Part shown: piece by piece, positions 9,069 to 19,303 of the stretch
How positions within the stretch are numbered: the first letter of the stretch is position 1
Layout of the letters: each line of letters begins with the position of its first letter
Assembly (NCBI GenBank): GCA_933228895.1
Contig: OW121849.1
Span: 40,394,354-40,458,353 of the forward strand
From: Platycnemis pennipes
Lineage: Eukaryota; Arthropoda; Insecta; Odonata; Platycnemididae
Direction of reading: 5' to 3'
Length of the DNA stretch: 64,000 nt
Notes under the pieces: generated by a model
What the model saw: the letters and a program-made list of their open reading frames with translations, nothing else
Told to the model about the DNA's origin: nothing
Database searches by the model: none
Translations under genes and position numbers: made by a program

Positions 9069-10850
9069 ACGACGAAACTTTACAACAACTAGTAAAAGAA
9101 CCGACCAGGGGAAACAACATTCTAGACTTATTCGCAACAAATACACCCGAATGAGTTCTAAATGTAGCTACAGACAGGAATTAGTGATCATAAAATTGTG
9201 CAAGCGAAATTTAATGTAGGCGTTTAAAAACATTATAAACATTATAAGGGTATAGCGGGAGAAGGGTGGCAAGGCTAATTAACGAAGGTATGAAAGAGGA
9301 ATTTAGGGAATCGTTTAATGTATTTAGCGAACATAACAAAGGATTAGATATAGAGGATTCGTGGAGAGAATATCTTGAGGTCACCCGTAAAGTATTTAAT
9401 AAATACATACCAAGTAAATTGATAATATAGAGCATATGTGGTATAACGCGGAGGTTAGGAAATCACTAAAGCCACGAAGGGTATGCCACGCTGGGATGAA
9501 AAATGAAGGACAGGGTCTATCGGTAGAGGAAATAAATGAGTTAGTTCAAAACTGTAAAAAATCGAGAGCATTAGCAAGGAAATCGTGTCGGCAAGCGTTA
9601 TCATATTTCAAGAGCAAGATGTTAGGAGAATATTAAGATAGCAATCCTAAAGCGTTTTGGTCATATGTGAGAGAGAGAACTTCAGGGAAATAGCCCCACA
9701 GTAGGTACACACACTTAAAAGTGATAAAGGAATTAGAGTCACCTGAGGGTTTAGAAAAGGCCAATACTTTAAACACCTTCATCCAAAGCGTATTGTTATT
9801 GTATTATTATCTTCACACAACGCAGTGGAACCACCGCCGAAAACATTCAGTGAGCAAATTCTCGAATTAAAAATTTCATGCCGCGGAATAGAGCAGCAGT
9901 TAAAAAACATTAGCTTCTGAAATAGCCCCCTATCTAGAAATAATATTCAATAAAACACTAAAGAACCGCACAGTACGCAAGGATCAGAAAGTAGCTAACA
10001 TTACACCTATTTTTGAAAGCGGTGATAGGGAAGAACCTGGTAACTACAGACCCATTTCACTCAAGTCAATCTCTTGTAAGGTATTTGAGCACATTGTAGT
10101 CAGTTCAATCACGGGGCATTTGGATAGTTGGGGATTGCTCATAAACAGCCAACATGGGTTCCGGAAAGGTAGATCTTGCGAGACACAATTAGCTTTATTT
10201 GTGCACGATATTTTAGTCAACGGCGAAAAGAGTACTGAAGTTCATGCGATAGATTTAAGATTTTAAAAATGCATTCGATAAAGTTCCACATGATAAATTA
10301 ATCTTGAAATTAGAGAGTTTTGGTTTAAATAATGACGTTGTGAGCTGGGAAAAAAATTCTTAAGTGGGCGAGAGCAGAGGGTTGTCATAGATGGTATCAT
10401 GTCGGACACAATCAAAGTCACATCGGGAGTTCCCCAGGGTAGCGTAGCTAGTTTTACGCTTAGTCTTTTTGCAGATGATTCTGTAGTGCATAGGGGTATA
10501 TCAAAAGAAGAAGACAGGAAATCGCTTAGCAAGGATTTACATATAATTCAAGACATGGTGCGAGAAATGGCAGTTAGAACTTAGCCTTAAAAAGTGTGTA
10601 GCTATCAAGTTTTGGAAGAGGAATAATTCTATAGAGCGATCCTATAAAATTAATAACACAAAGATCGAAAGCGTTGAAACCATAAGGTATTTAGGTGTAA
10701 CAATCACTAAAGATTTATCGTGGGGAAGACACAACCGGGAAATATGCGGCCGAGCGTAGAGAAAGCTAGGATTTATAAAAAGAGTACTTGGGAAATGTGA
10801 CGAGAAGACAAAAAAGCGATGTTACTTTTCACTTAGCACATGAAATATGA
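9066..10850 (+). mobile_element. decayed LINE copy (endonuclease end to RT)
   Basis: Plus strand, same family as the neighbouring minus copy. It begins in the last part of an APE endonuclease (LVKEPTRGNNILDLFATNTP). A charged linker follows (9280-9640; RKSLKPRRVCHAGMKNE and similar). The RT part has ANITPIFESGDREEPGNYRP, SQHGFRKGRSCETQLALFVH, IKVTSGVPQGS and LSLFADDSVVHRGI (FADD near 10467-10478). It ends in the downstream region that resembles 16620-16760. Many stops and shifts break it. A segment between VPQGS and LFADD is deleted, removing the usual GPLLF stretch, and 9780-9910 is also rearranged. Truncated at about 10850. The small frames at 9436-9636 and 10399-10584 are pieces of it. Confidence 0.8.
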
Positions 10851-11482
10851 GCAGTTTAATCCGGATTATCATGCCCAGGTAAAATCAGATCGATAAAATT
10901 TCTTGGAAAAAGTTTCGAAGTTTTGGGGCCCCCTCCGTATCGCCTGCGAATTTCGGGGCCCCAGGGACCTTATTCTCGAAAGTGAATGGAGATAAAATAG
11001 TTCAAATGGGGAGCTTGTGTTCAATAAGCTGACAATAAAACGCAGAATAATGGTCACCTGGTCCGACCGAGCAACCATTTACCGGAAATACGCGGTGAAA
11101 TTTAATATTTCCTCTATAATGCATTAGAATTGATCTGCAGTAACTGGATTACTCGTTCAAACTATTGTACTATTTAGGATCGGAAAAAATTGCTTCCAAC
11201 ACATATTGGATAAAAGGATAGGGGGTTGACCCCTTCAAGCATCAATCTTCTTTATGTAAGTAATGCTAAATGGAGGCGTATTTTACGTTTACGTCCGGAA
11301 TGGAAAAAAATCCGAATCTTACGAATATAATCAACAATTTCGTAGAACTACAGTTTAGTTTTTCTCGTATATTTCAAAAAAATATCGGAGACATTTCGTA
11401 CCTCATAAATGTCATTAGGGCACTGCGGTTCAATAACTTTTGAAAGGCCTATTTACAAACGTAAATTCCTGCTTGCATTCTA
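10851..11482. other. unassigned sequence
   Basis: Contains GGGGCCCC twice (10926-10975 area) but no recognisable gene or repeat. Confidence 0.4.
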
Positions 11483-12045
11483 GTGATACCACTGCATAGA
11501 CAAAGGAAGGGGACAGCTTATGAGCCTTCTGGAAGAAGAATGTTTGATATAAGACACCGTTTCACTTCTCTGTTAGCTCTGGGAAATCATGCACCATTTA
11601 GCTGCAAATACTTCAGTATATGTGCAAAATGCAGAACTATGAAAACACAGGCCAAACAGCATATGTGCTTCAAGAATTGGAACAAGTCTCGACGGAAATG
11701 GAAGCCAACATAATTGTCGAGGGATTTAAAACAAGAGTAGAGATGCACAATTTGAAGTACCACCGGCTTATAGGCGATATAATATGATGTGCTTGTCATG
11801 AATATTATATATTGGTGTTGTGTAATAAGTTGTATCTTTCTTCACGCAAATACGATAAAATTTCCATTTAATTCGTAGGGGATGGCGACAGCAGTGCTAC
11901 CAAGAAATTGGTCGAACTTCTTCCTTACGGCGTTGATCTCCCTGTCATTAAAATAGATTGCACCAATCACTTGCCGCGAAATTACTGTAATAGGTGGAGA
12001 AAAATTGCTAAGAAAGCATACTCCACAGAAAGAAGATAGAAAATA
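11483..12045 (+). pseudogene. Mutator-like transposase relic
   Basis: Plus strand. The first part reads GRRMFDIRHRFTSLLALGNH, then a Cys pair region (CAKC), then CFKNWNKS. After a one-base frame change it continues STEMEANIIVEGFKTRVEMH and LKYHRLIG. After about 105 bases it continues DGDSSATKKLVELLPYGVDL, IDCTNH and RNYCNR. From family knowledge, the CFKNW...EADIIVEGFK...IGDGDSS...ECTNH series belongs to a Mutator-like transposase family widespread in arthropods. The joint at 11773/11879 restores I-G-D-G-D-S-S exactly if 11774-11878 is removed as a GC-AG intron; otherwise it is an insertion. The part between the first segment and the CAKC region appears deleted. At least one frameshift; not functional as it stands. 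Confidence 0.65.
11774..11878 (+). other. candidate GC-AG intron or insertion inside the Mutator-like relic
   Basis: The segment begins GCGATA and ends TTCGTAG. Removing it joins ATAG to GGGATGGCGAC and keeps the family reading frame across the conserved I-G-D-G-D-S-S motif. GC-AG introns are a known minority class. It could equally be a small insertion that happens to end in AG. Confidence 0.35.
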
Positions 12046-12245
12046 TTAAGGCGATGGACCGAAGGATGCTAAGAAACATGCATGGAATTAAATAATGGAC
12101 CGCAAATGACATAGTATACGAAAAAGCTAATATTGACTCACTAGAAAAAATAATAACAAATCAAAGTACGACATACTACAAAACGATAGAAAACAGTGAA
12201 ACACAGCTATGGAATGTGCAGCCTTAAATAAAAACAATCTATTTG
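12046..12245 (+). mobile_element. possible RTE-like C-terminal remnant
   Basis: One plus frame gives MDRRMLRNMHGIK and, after a stop, WTANDIVYEKANIDSLEKII. The order of an RRML motif, a WT/WTD motif and a short helix is like the post-RT region of RTE/Jockey-type LINEs. The similarity is weak and based only on the look of the peptide. Confidence 0.3.
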
Positions 12246-13060
12246 ACAATTTACAAAGACCGAATTATATTTTAATGAATAATTAAAGATCCTAGTCGGT
12301 ACCGGGATTAAAATGACGCATAGAATAAGCCAATTTTTGGCATACTATGAAATAAAGCCACCCTAGGGTGATGAGCCATCAGTCAGTCAGTTTTATTTCA
12401 TTGAATTACTGATGCTCAATTTTCTTTTTTAAGATTCACTCTTTGGACTTTTCAGCTATCGAATAAATATAATCTACCGTAGTCCATAACAATTTTTGCT
12501 CCAGTTAACACTTACAATGACGTTGTGTTTTAGTTTTTTCTCGATCCCATTTAATTTCTGGACACACTTTAGACGGAGTTACACTCGTATTGGAAAAATC
12601 TTGCAATAAAGGAATTAGATCGAAGTCACGAGAAGCATTTTACGTCTGTACTGAAAATAAATAGCCCCGAAAATTTTACCTGGTAGCGAGGGTGGACTAA
12701 ATCAAATCCCACTTATAGACAAGTTACGTTTGTGTTAGGTGAGTAGCAAAGATAAGCAGATAGCTAAGATGAGGAATACGAATGAATCACTCCTAAACAA
12801 AGATTCCCTCGGCCTTCCTCCAAGGGATCGAGTGACGACGTGTGACGCAATAAGCGATAAGAAACATCAGGACCGGTGGTCACTCATTGGTGACTGAATA
12901 AATAAGCCACTCCTCAAACACCCCTCAAAGATGACCCCCTCCTCCCAGTAAAGTTACCCATCCCACTGAAACTGAAGCGGCGGCTCTCGGAACTAACCCC
13001 CGTGAAGGTTACTCATGAGATATTGGTTTGGTATAGAACAGCCTTAAAATAAAAGCATGA
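12246..13060. other. unassigned sequence
   Basis: Nothing recognised apart from a short CAGT repeat at about 12390-12402. Confidence 0.4.
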
Positions 13061-13061
13061 A

Positions 13062-13420
13062 TGTAAAGAAACGTTTCATTTCAACATACACCTTAAACAT
13101 GCTTCTGTATGGCAGCAAAGCATTGACGATAACAGCAGCAGGGGAGTCAAGAGTGGATGTATTTGAAATGCAGTGCTACAGAAGAATGATGAAGATAAAT
13201 GGATCAACCGAATGACAAACGAAGAAGTTTTAAAAAGAGTGAGAGAAAAGGGAGATCTGCTGATATTTTAAAAACAAAGAGGGGACAACTAAGTTGGCCA
13301 TATCTTGAAACCATATCATAGCCTGGTGAAGACAATCGTTGAGGGACAAGTGAATGGAATAACTGCTGGGGAAGGCCTCGCATGGGATGTGGAGAGTAAG
13401 CGGTGAAGGATGTGAAAGAG
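13062..13420 (+). mobile_element. RTE-like 3' coding fragment
   Basis: Plus strand. The peptides LNMLLYGSKALTITAAGESR, VDVFEMQCYRRMMKI, INRMTNEEVLKRVREKGDLL and SLVKTIVEGQVNG follow the same order as the C-terminal 150 residues of the RTE-like element (35400 to 35060, minus). Identity is clearly lower than between the two best in-window copies, so this is an older or related lineage. Frames are broken in at least three places. Confidence 0.75.
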
Positions 13421-13466
13421 TATCGATGTAGGTATATAGGTAGTATAGGTAGTATCGATGTAGGTA
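13420..13466 (+). repeat. short tandem duplication
   Basis: AGTATCGATGTAGGTAT occurs twice with a 32-bp period (first TATCGATGTA at 13421, second at 13453), separated by TAGGTAGTA-type units. Confidence 0.7.
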
Positions 13467-13467
13467 T

Positions 13468-13575
13468 GCGTTGAGTGTGGATTTTCTGTCTTCATGATTT
13501 GGTAGTAGCTTTGGATTTTTAGCAATTAGTAGTGCAGAGAAAAATGCAAAAGAAAAATTGGTGTTTTACCTATCT
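13468..13575 (+). repeat. dispersed repeat, copy 1
   Basis: About 90 bp starting GCGTTGAGTGTGGATTTTCT and including GCAGAGAAAAATGCAAAA. It is matched about 541 bp downstream at 14009-14125 with roughly 85% identity by eye. It may be a fragment of the Helitron-like unit at 13927. Confidence 0.7.
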
Positions 13576-13926
13576 TTTAACATGGGGATCCAGTTGCTAT
13601 GCAAATTTGTTTACTTTGCTAAGTAAATGTGTTTACGTTTTTGACAAAGGGGCAAAAATTGGATTAAAGAATTTGAAGAAAGTGTAATTAGTTTCATCAA
13701 TCATTTTGTCAGTACGAAAATATTAATTGGCGTTTTCGATGTGCAGATAGTGAAATAAAACAATTTTTGCCTACAGGCCCCGATCTTGTGGATTGTGAAT
13801 TTCAAAGCTAGGCGTTGTGAAGTACTTTTATAATAGTAGAAAGAAGGTTATAAAACGTTTATTATGTATTATTGTGTGTTGCTAAATCAGCAGGTTAATT
13901 CGAATATATATTAATTTTGTAGCGTG

Positions 13927-14292
13927 TCAGTCAGTCAGTCAGTCAGTCATTCTGTATCCGTTTGTTTTGCTCTCTCCCAATTTTTGAGCTAAAAGAGTGA
14001 GGTTTGGTGCGTTGAGTGTGGATTCTCTGTCTGTATGATTAGATATGTAGTAGTTTTGGATTTTTAGCAGTTTTGGTGCAGAGAAAAATGCAAAAACCAT
14101 GGTTTTTGAGAGTGGGTGACAACATATAATGAAAATTTGGTGTACAAAAAAGTACAAAAACATATAGGATAATTAGATTGGGACACATTTCTCCATTTAT
14201 AAAATAGCCAATTCCTTTTCTCTGCATACGAAATGCATATGAAAAAGTATGCATATGAAAAGTGCCTGCAAAACAGGCAGCAGACCTGCTAG
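13927..14292 (+). mobile_element. candidate non-autonomous Helitron
   Basis: The segment begins with a TCAG run (13927-13948). It ends with a 6-bp stem hairpin (TGCCTG, loop CAAAA, CAGGCA; 14263-14279), then nine bases, then CTAG at 14289-14292 followed by T. A hairpin shortly before a CTRR terminus, and a T just outside, are the known Helitron 3' features. Against it: the base before the TC start is G rather than A. It has no coding capacity, in line with a non-autonomous copy. Confidence 0.45.
14009..14125 (+). repeat. dispersed repeat, copy 2
   Basis: Second copy of the repeat at 13468-13575, inside the Helitron-like segment. It includes an extra block of about 30 bp before GAAAATTTGGTGT. 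Confidence 0.65.
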
Positions 14293-15596
14293 TCTATTAT
14301 TAAAATATTTCACTCCAGCACCTACATTAGTACGTATTCATACTAATGATTGTATGTCCATCATGAAACTACAGAAGTCTAGGTAATTATCTGCTAATGC
14401 ATTAGCATTAAGATGTTTCAGGTGATTTAATATTATTTTATAGTTTTCAGTTATGCGTTACAGCTAAACAGGTCATCAAGAACTGACGGAGTTGTTGTAA
14501 ATACAAGGATATTAATTATGGCATCAGGTCGTTTTATGTTTTTTCCTACCCAATTAAATTCAAGTTGATGTCACTTGTATGGCCATTTTGGCATTCAAAA
14601 TTGACGCAAAGAAGTGTTCTAAAAACGTCCCTTGCTCGCTGGATGAACCTTTGAGCCAGTGTAGGGAAAACAAAATCTCGGAACTGTTGGGTTACCACGG
14701 ACAGGTTTGCTTGTCACGAGTTTTGTTTCTGGTTTAAAAAAAATATTGTATTTCATATTCCATAAATATTGTTAACAATTAAATTTCTTTTCAATCTGAT
14801 GCAAAATCGTATAAAGCTGGCTTCAAAAATAGACATTCGGTACAAATTTAACGTCTGATGACTACTATAGGCCTTATCATGCAAAACAAAAATTCATGCT
14901 CACATATGCAGTTAAAACGCATTGAAAGATTATGCAAAGACAATCCGATGCAACCATCAGTCCCCAATGCCTTTAAAAGTCTTTTACTCATATAATTTAC
15001 GAAAGAATTTGGATCAGATTAGATTTGTTACATACGTAAATATAATTTACGTACCTACCTATCTCACAAAGATTAGCCATTGGCAATTTAATGAGGAAAA
15101 TGTGGTTTAAGTTTATAATCCCCAACAGTTTATCCTTTGATCGCGATTTATTCACGATTCAAATTGAAATTCACGATTGAGTTCATTTTGTAATGGTTAG
15201 AATCAAGTAAAGAATTTTGTGGCTAGAAATTGAATTCCTTAGCTAAATCCTTACCATAACCTTTTAAAAATCTTATCCTTCTGCCAGATATAAAAATACT
15301 ACGGCTGATCCATTGCAAATTGACCCCTTATTGCTTAATAATGACATGCGACTTATATTCTAATGATATAGTCCTTTTCTTTAGCTTTTACTATGGCATT
15401 CATTATAAGATTCTTTCAAGGTAGAGACACTCGTCAATCTTCCGTTCCTCACATGATTTTATTGAATCCAACACTTAGAGTTTAAATGGCACGTTTTGCG
15501 ATAAAAAAAGCTTGCCAATAGAACTTATGATCAAAACTGGGAGCAAATGCATAAAAAGACGATTAGATAAATAGTTTTGTATGGATTGTGACGTTA
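14293..15596. other. unassigned A+T-rich sequence
   Basis: No gene or repeat recognised. The frame at 14922-15110 (62 codons) has no motif. Confidence 0.4.
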
Positions 15597-15790
15597 TATG
15601 TATGGCATTGAGACCTGAAACAAGAGGAAAGTATATGAAAAGTTATTGGAGGATTTTGAGATGTAATTTGAGATGGATTTAGTGAAATTGATAGCAAAAA
15701 AACAGAGGAAAAGGTTTTTTTAAAGATGAGGAAAAAGGAAATTTTGGGAGGAAATTGAGAGATGAAACGTGATTGCGAGCATTGACATTC
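15597..15790 (+). mobile_element. possible strongly decayed RTE-like fragment
   Basis: One plus frame gives YMYGIET, then a stop, then EKLLEDFEM followed by a stop where the family has Trp. This mirrors LYGSESW...EKKRVEAFEMW of the RTE-like C-terminal region. Beyond that only basic, charged peptide is seen. Support is limited to this one spacing match. Confidence 0.35.
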
Positions 15791-16026
15791 CGATTATCGC
15801 TACCAAAGGGAAATACTGCTAATGTCAAGAAGATAGAAGAAGAGAATCAATATTTCCTATCCAATAAAATATAGAAACTATGCATATCTGAAAAGTGAAA
15901 ATAATGAAGGCTGATGGATAATTATTGCAGAGTCGGGGAAAAAAAAGCAGAGTAAGATATGAAAAACAAACTCTTATCACTAAAAAACCAAATAATAATT
16001 CTTAAAATATTATCCAAGCTGGAAAA
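15791..16026. other. unassigned sequence
   Basis: Nothing recognised. Confidence 0.4.
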
Positions 16027-16423
16027 CATCATCATTAGCCAACAATACTTGGATTGATTTGACGCAGCTTTCAACTCGATTCTTCTACCGGCCAACCTTT
16101 TCATTATGACGTATTTCTTCTTTTTTACCTCTTTCACAACCTGTTCCATGTATCTCATACGAGGCCAGCCTTTTCCAATCTTCGCGTTCACTTTTCCCTC
16201 GACGATAGTCTTCATCAGGCCACCATGTCTCAAGATATGGCCGATTAAGTTGTCCCGTCTTCTTTTTATAGTTTTCAGCAGACTTCTCTTTTCTCCCGCT
16301 CTTCTTAGGACTTCCTCGTTACTTACTCGGTCGATCCATTTAATCTTCAGCATTCTTCTGTAGCACCATATTTCGGATGCTTCCACCCTTTTCTTCTCCG
16401 CTGCTCTCATCGTGGAATACATT
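16027..16423 (-). mobile_element. 5'-truncated RTE-like element, 3' end
   Basis: Minus strand. The frame from 16410 reads AAEKKRVEASEIWCYRRMLK, IDRVSNEEVLRRAGEKRSLL, KTIVEGKVNAKIGKG and ends near KAASNQS just before the ATG-type trinucleotide tail at about 16027-16035. It is close in sequence to the copy at 34923-38350 and stays open. The former stop has changed, so the frame runs on to 15922. Only the last 130 or so residues remain, a typical 5' truncation of a LINE insertion. Confidence 0.85.
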
Positions 16424-16507
16424 ATTGAACGTTAAAAATCTCTTTGGTAAACTGATGATTGACTGGAGCACGAACTTCTACTTCTACTGGAGCACGGACT
16501 TCTACGA
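16424..16507 (+). repeat. spacer with a short direct duplication
   Basis: CTGGAGCACG followed by ACTTCTAC occurs twice (about 16462-16480 and 16488-16505) between the RTE fragment and the LINE that follows. Confidence 0.5.
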
Positions 16508-17376
16508 CATATCCAAATAAACTTTAAAAAATGTCTTTTAATGAATTTTTGGAAAAAGAATAGCTCTCTTCTTAGCACTTACAAAATAAGTAATAATGAA
16601 TTAACAAACGTGGAATCCATTAAATATCTTGGAATAAGACTGACAAATGATCTTTCCTGGGGTAAACACATTCGTGAAATAATGGGTCAAGCGAATCGTA
16701 AACTGGGATTCGTCAAAAGAGTACTGGGTAAATGTGACGATCATGTACGAGAAATCAGCTACTTTTCCCTTGTAAGACCTCATTTAGAATATGCTGCCAG
16801 TGTATGGGATCCCTACGAAATCGGTCTAAATAACGAACTCGAACGTGTGCAGCGAAGATCGGCAAGATTTGTCAAGGGCCGGTATGATAACCTTATTAGC
16901 GTAACCAGTCTATTAAATGAATTAAATTGGGTATCAGTGACAGATCGCAGGTTGAAATTTAGACTTAATTTCTTAAATAAATTCCAAGACCATATTTTCA
17001 GTGATGATGTTAAAAATATTTTGCGGACCCCAACTTACTGTGGTAGACTGGACCATAATCACAAAATTAGAGAAATAGATTGCCGAACTGACAGATTCAA
17101 CATGTCCTTTTTTCCTCGTACTATTAGGGATATGAATAACGGTAGATGTATCCAGTACGAGTGTGGCAATAGATAACATTGGTAGCTGCATGTTTGTATA
17201 AGGACTTAAAGCTAACCCAACTAACAGCAATTTTTTGCATGTATGCTTTGCTATTTTAATTTTTAATTACAAATTTTATGCATGATATGTAGTGCATATT
17301 TGGTGAGAGTTCACCCCCTGCCACGCACCTTTATGGTGGCTTGCAGGGTATTATGTAGATAGATGTAGATGTAGGG
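16508..17376 (+). mobile_element. LINE 3' end (family B), well preserved
   Basis: A 5'-truncated copy that keeps a continuous frame from about 16513 to 17176. It encodes the region downstream of the RT catalytic site: FKKCLLMNFWKK, VESIKYLGIRLTNDLSWGKH, FSLVRPHLEYAASVWDPY, VQRRSARFVKGRYDNLI and DDVKNILRTPTYCGRLDHN. This is the usual post-RT order in CR1/Jockey-supergroup LINEs. The 3' untranslated part (17177-17376) ends in a strong hairpin (CCCTGCCACGCACC against GGTGGCTTGCAGGG) and a short TAGATG-type tail. The same 3' end recurs at least eight times in the window. The RT catalytic core and endonuclease are absent. Confidence 0.85.
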
Positions 17377-18961
17377 CGTTACCGACCGAAGTCCGTCACT
17401 TTGAAGTGCTGTCAATCGCGGATCACCGCATTCTAGCCTCCGGAATTGGATTAGGTTGACATTAAACACATTTATCCGATATCCCTTCTAACGAGTGAGC
17501 CACTCGAGGAATTCATAAGACGATAGTTTCCTTATGGATCAGGAAAAGAGGTCGAGGTCAATTCTCACATGTCAAACCACTCGCGTTACCCTCCTCCCCC
17601 AATTAAAGTAAATTTTCCCCTCATATCTTAGTGAACATTTTGCTGTAAGTGAGAGGAAATAGAAAGTGGGCATCGGTTGTGAAGTTGAAATCCTTGATGT
17701 CATTGCACGATTTCGAGGCTGCAAAGTGAGGCTATTTCCGCCACCGTTTGGCAATGAGTCCCACTTTTCGGGGGAATTAATTAGTTTTATTGGCAATCGC
17801 TCACCCGGGTAGCACGTAATCGTGGGTTGGATCGCATGTATCAGATAAGTGGAAGCGTTGTCATTACCTCAGGAACAAGTTTCCAAGTAAGAGAATACAG
17901 ACTTCATGCTCAAACTGGCTTTTCGCGAGGAAAAATTTATTTACGCAAATTTTTAGATCCAGCGAGAAAAAGATTTCCATGGAAATTTTTCCTCATGCTC
18001 TCGCTGAAAACGTCAATGGATGTAATCAAGGTGATCGCCTCACTCCCTTGGTAGGAAATAACGCATAGCTATTTGTCCTTCTTGTTATTTCAGTCGCCTG
18101 AGGCCTGTTGAAAAAAAAGTTGACACCTCTTTGACTCAGCACGTAGAAAACTTTCGGGACCTCACACCTCTAAAATTACACCTCATACTTCTCGAGTTTG
18201 AAGAGCTTCCGGAGCAATAGTAACGAAACCTGACCCAAATAATATCCATCCCCTTCTCGTTCTTTCCCATATCTACCCACTCTCATTATCTTTCCCTCTT
18301 TTCAGCTCCTCCCGACTGGATGGACGGATGGAGGGTCCGTTGGAAAAATGAGCCGCCAAAAATGGTTCTTCCCCTCGCCCTCAGAGTGCGTTTACCTGCC
18401 AACTGCGCGCCTATTTGGGAATGGGGTTAACGATGAATGGGGAGAGAGAGCACCCAGGGGAGGATGCGGGAGGGAAAGAGGTCTTTACGGAACCCTTAAC
18501 AGAGGTGAAATGGGCGGGGAAATGTGAGAAGAAGCGGAAAGCAGAGGGTGTGAATGAGCTCCGCTCATTGAGCAGTAGCGCTGAACGCCGCTTGATGTTT
18601 TCGCTCTCAGGAAATAAGATGCAATATATCACTCAAACAATTAAATTTAGTGCCTTTCCCTTTAAATATTCATTAGATGTTGTACAAGGTGTCCTTTTTG
18701 GATGGACAGATATTGATATCTCACGATAATGATGACTCAGCTTACATGACACGAAAACCAATAAAAGGTACAACAAAGGGAGCAAGATATAAACATAGGC
18801 ATATGTGTATTCGAGGTAAACCAAAGAAGTATCCCGATCGAATTTATACCAAGAAACCACAATGGGAGGAGTTCTAATACTGGGTATAGAGCTCACTCAG
18901 AACGGGAACCTACTAGTTTATGTTTTTGAAAAATGAAATCTATAAGAACAAAGAGCAATAT
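17377..18961. other. unassigned sequence with a G+C-richer block
   Basis: The region 18240-18600 is richer in G+C. Overlapping open frames at 18411-18632 (minus) and 18415-18729 (plus) reflect this composition; no domain recognised. The eleven bases AAGAGCAATAT at 18951-18961 are the left target duplication of the next SINE. Confidence 0.4.
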
Positions 18962-19292
18962 CGGGGGTTGGTGTGGTGGCTAGAGCACTGGCCTCCCATC
19001 CCCAGGGCCCGGGTTCGATTCCCGGCAGGGGGGGATTTTTCAGTGGAAAACCGGTCCCCACTTGAGTGCCTAGTGGAGGGCATTTCAAGTTCAGTACTCC
19101 GTCCGTCGGATGGGACGTTAAGCCGTGGTCCCTTTGGCGCTTTTCGTTAAGAGTAGGCAAATGCCGACGCCGAGTTTCTCTCAACCCTTCCTCCGTTCCC
19201 CCATAAAAAAAAAAAATTCTACCATTACCCACCGATCCTAAATGGCGCAAATGACTGACCCCAGGTCGCCTCCCCTTAATAACCAACTAACC
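18962..19292 (+). mobile_element. complete tRNA-derived SINE (family A) with target duplication
   Basis: A 331-bp unit flanked by the perfect 11-bp duplication AAGAGCAATAT (18951-18961 and 19293-19303). The head has an A-box-like GTGGCTAGAGCACTGG and a perfect B box GGTTCGATTCC, so an internal Pol III promoter is likely. The body holds the conserved TCCGTCCGTCGGATGGGACG and CCCTTTGGCGC segments, followed by an A-rich stretch at 19204-19217 and a 3' part ending CCCCTTAAT before a short spacer. It has no coding capacity and would depend on a LINE partner. The open frames across it on both strands are incidental. This is the reference for the other family A copies. Confidence 0.85.
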
Positions 19293-19303
19293 AAGAGCAA
19301 TAT

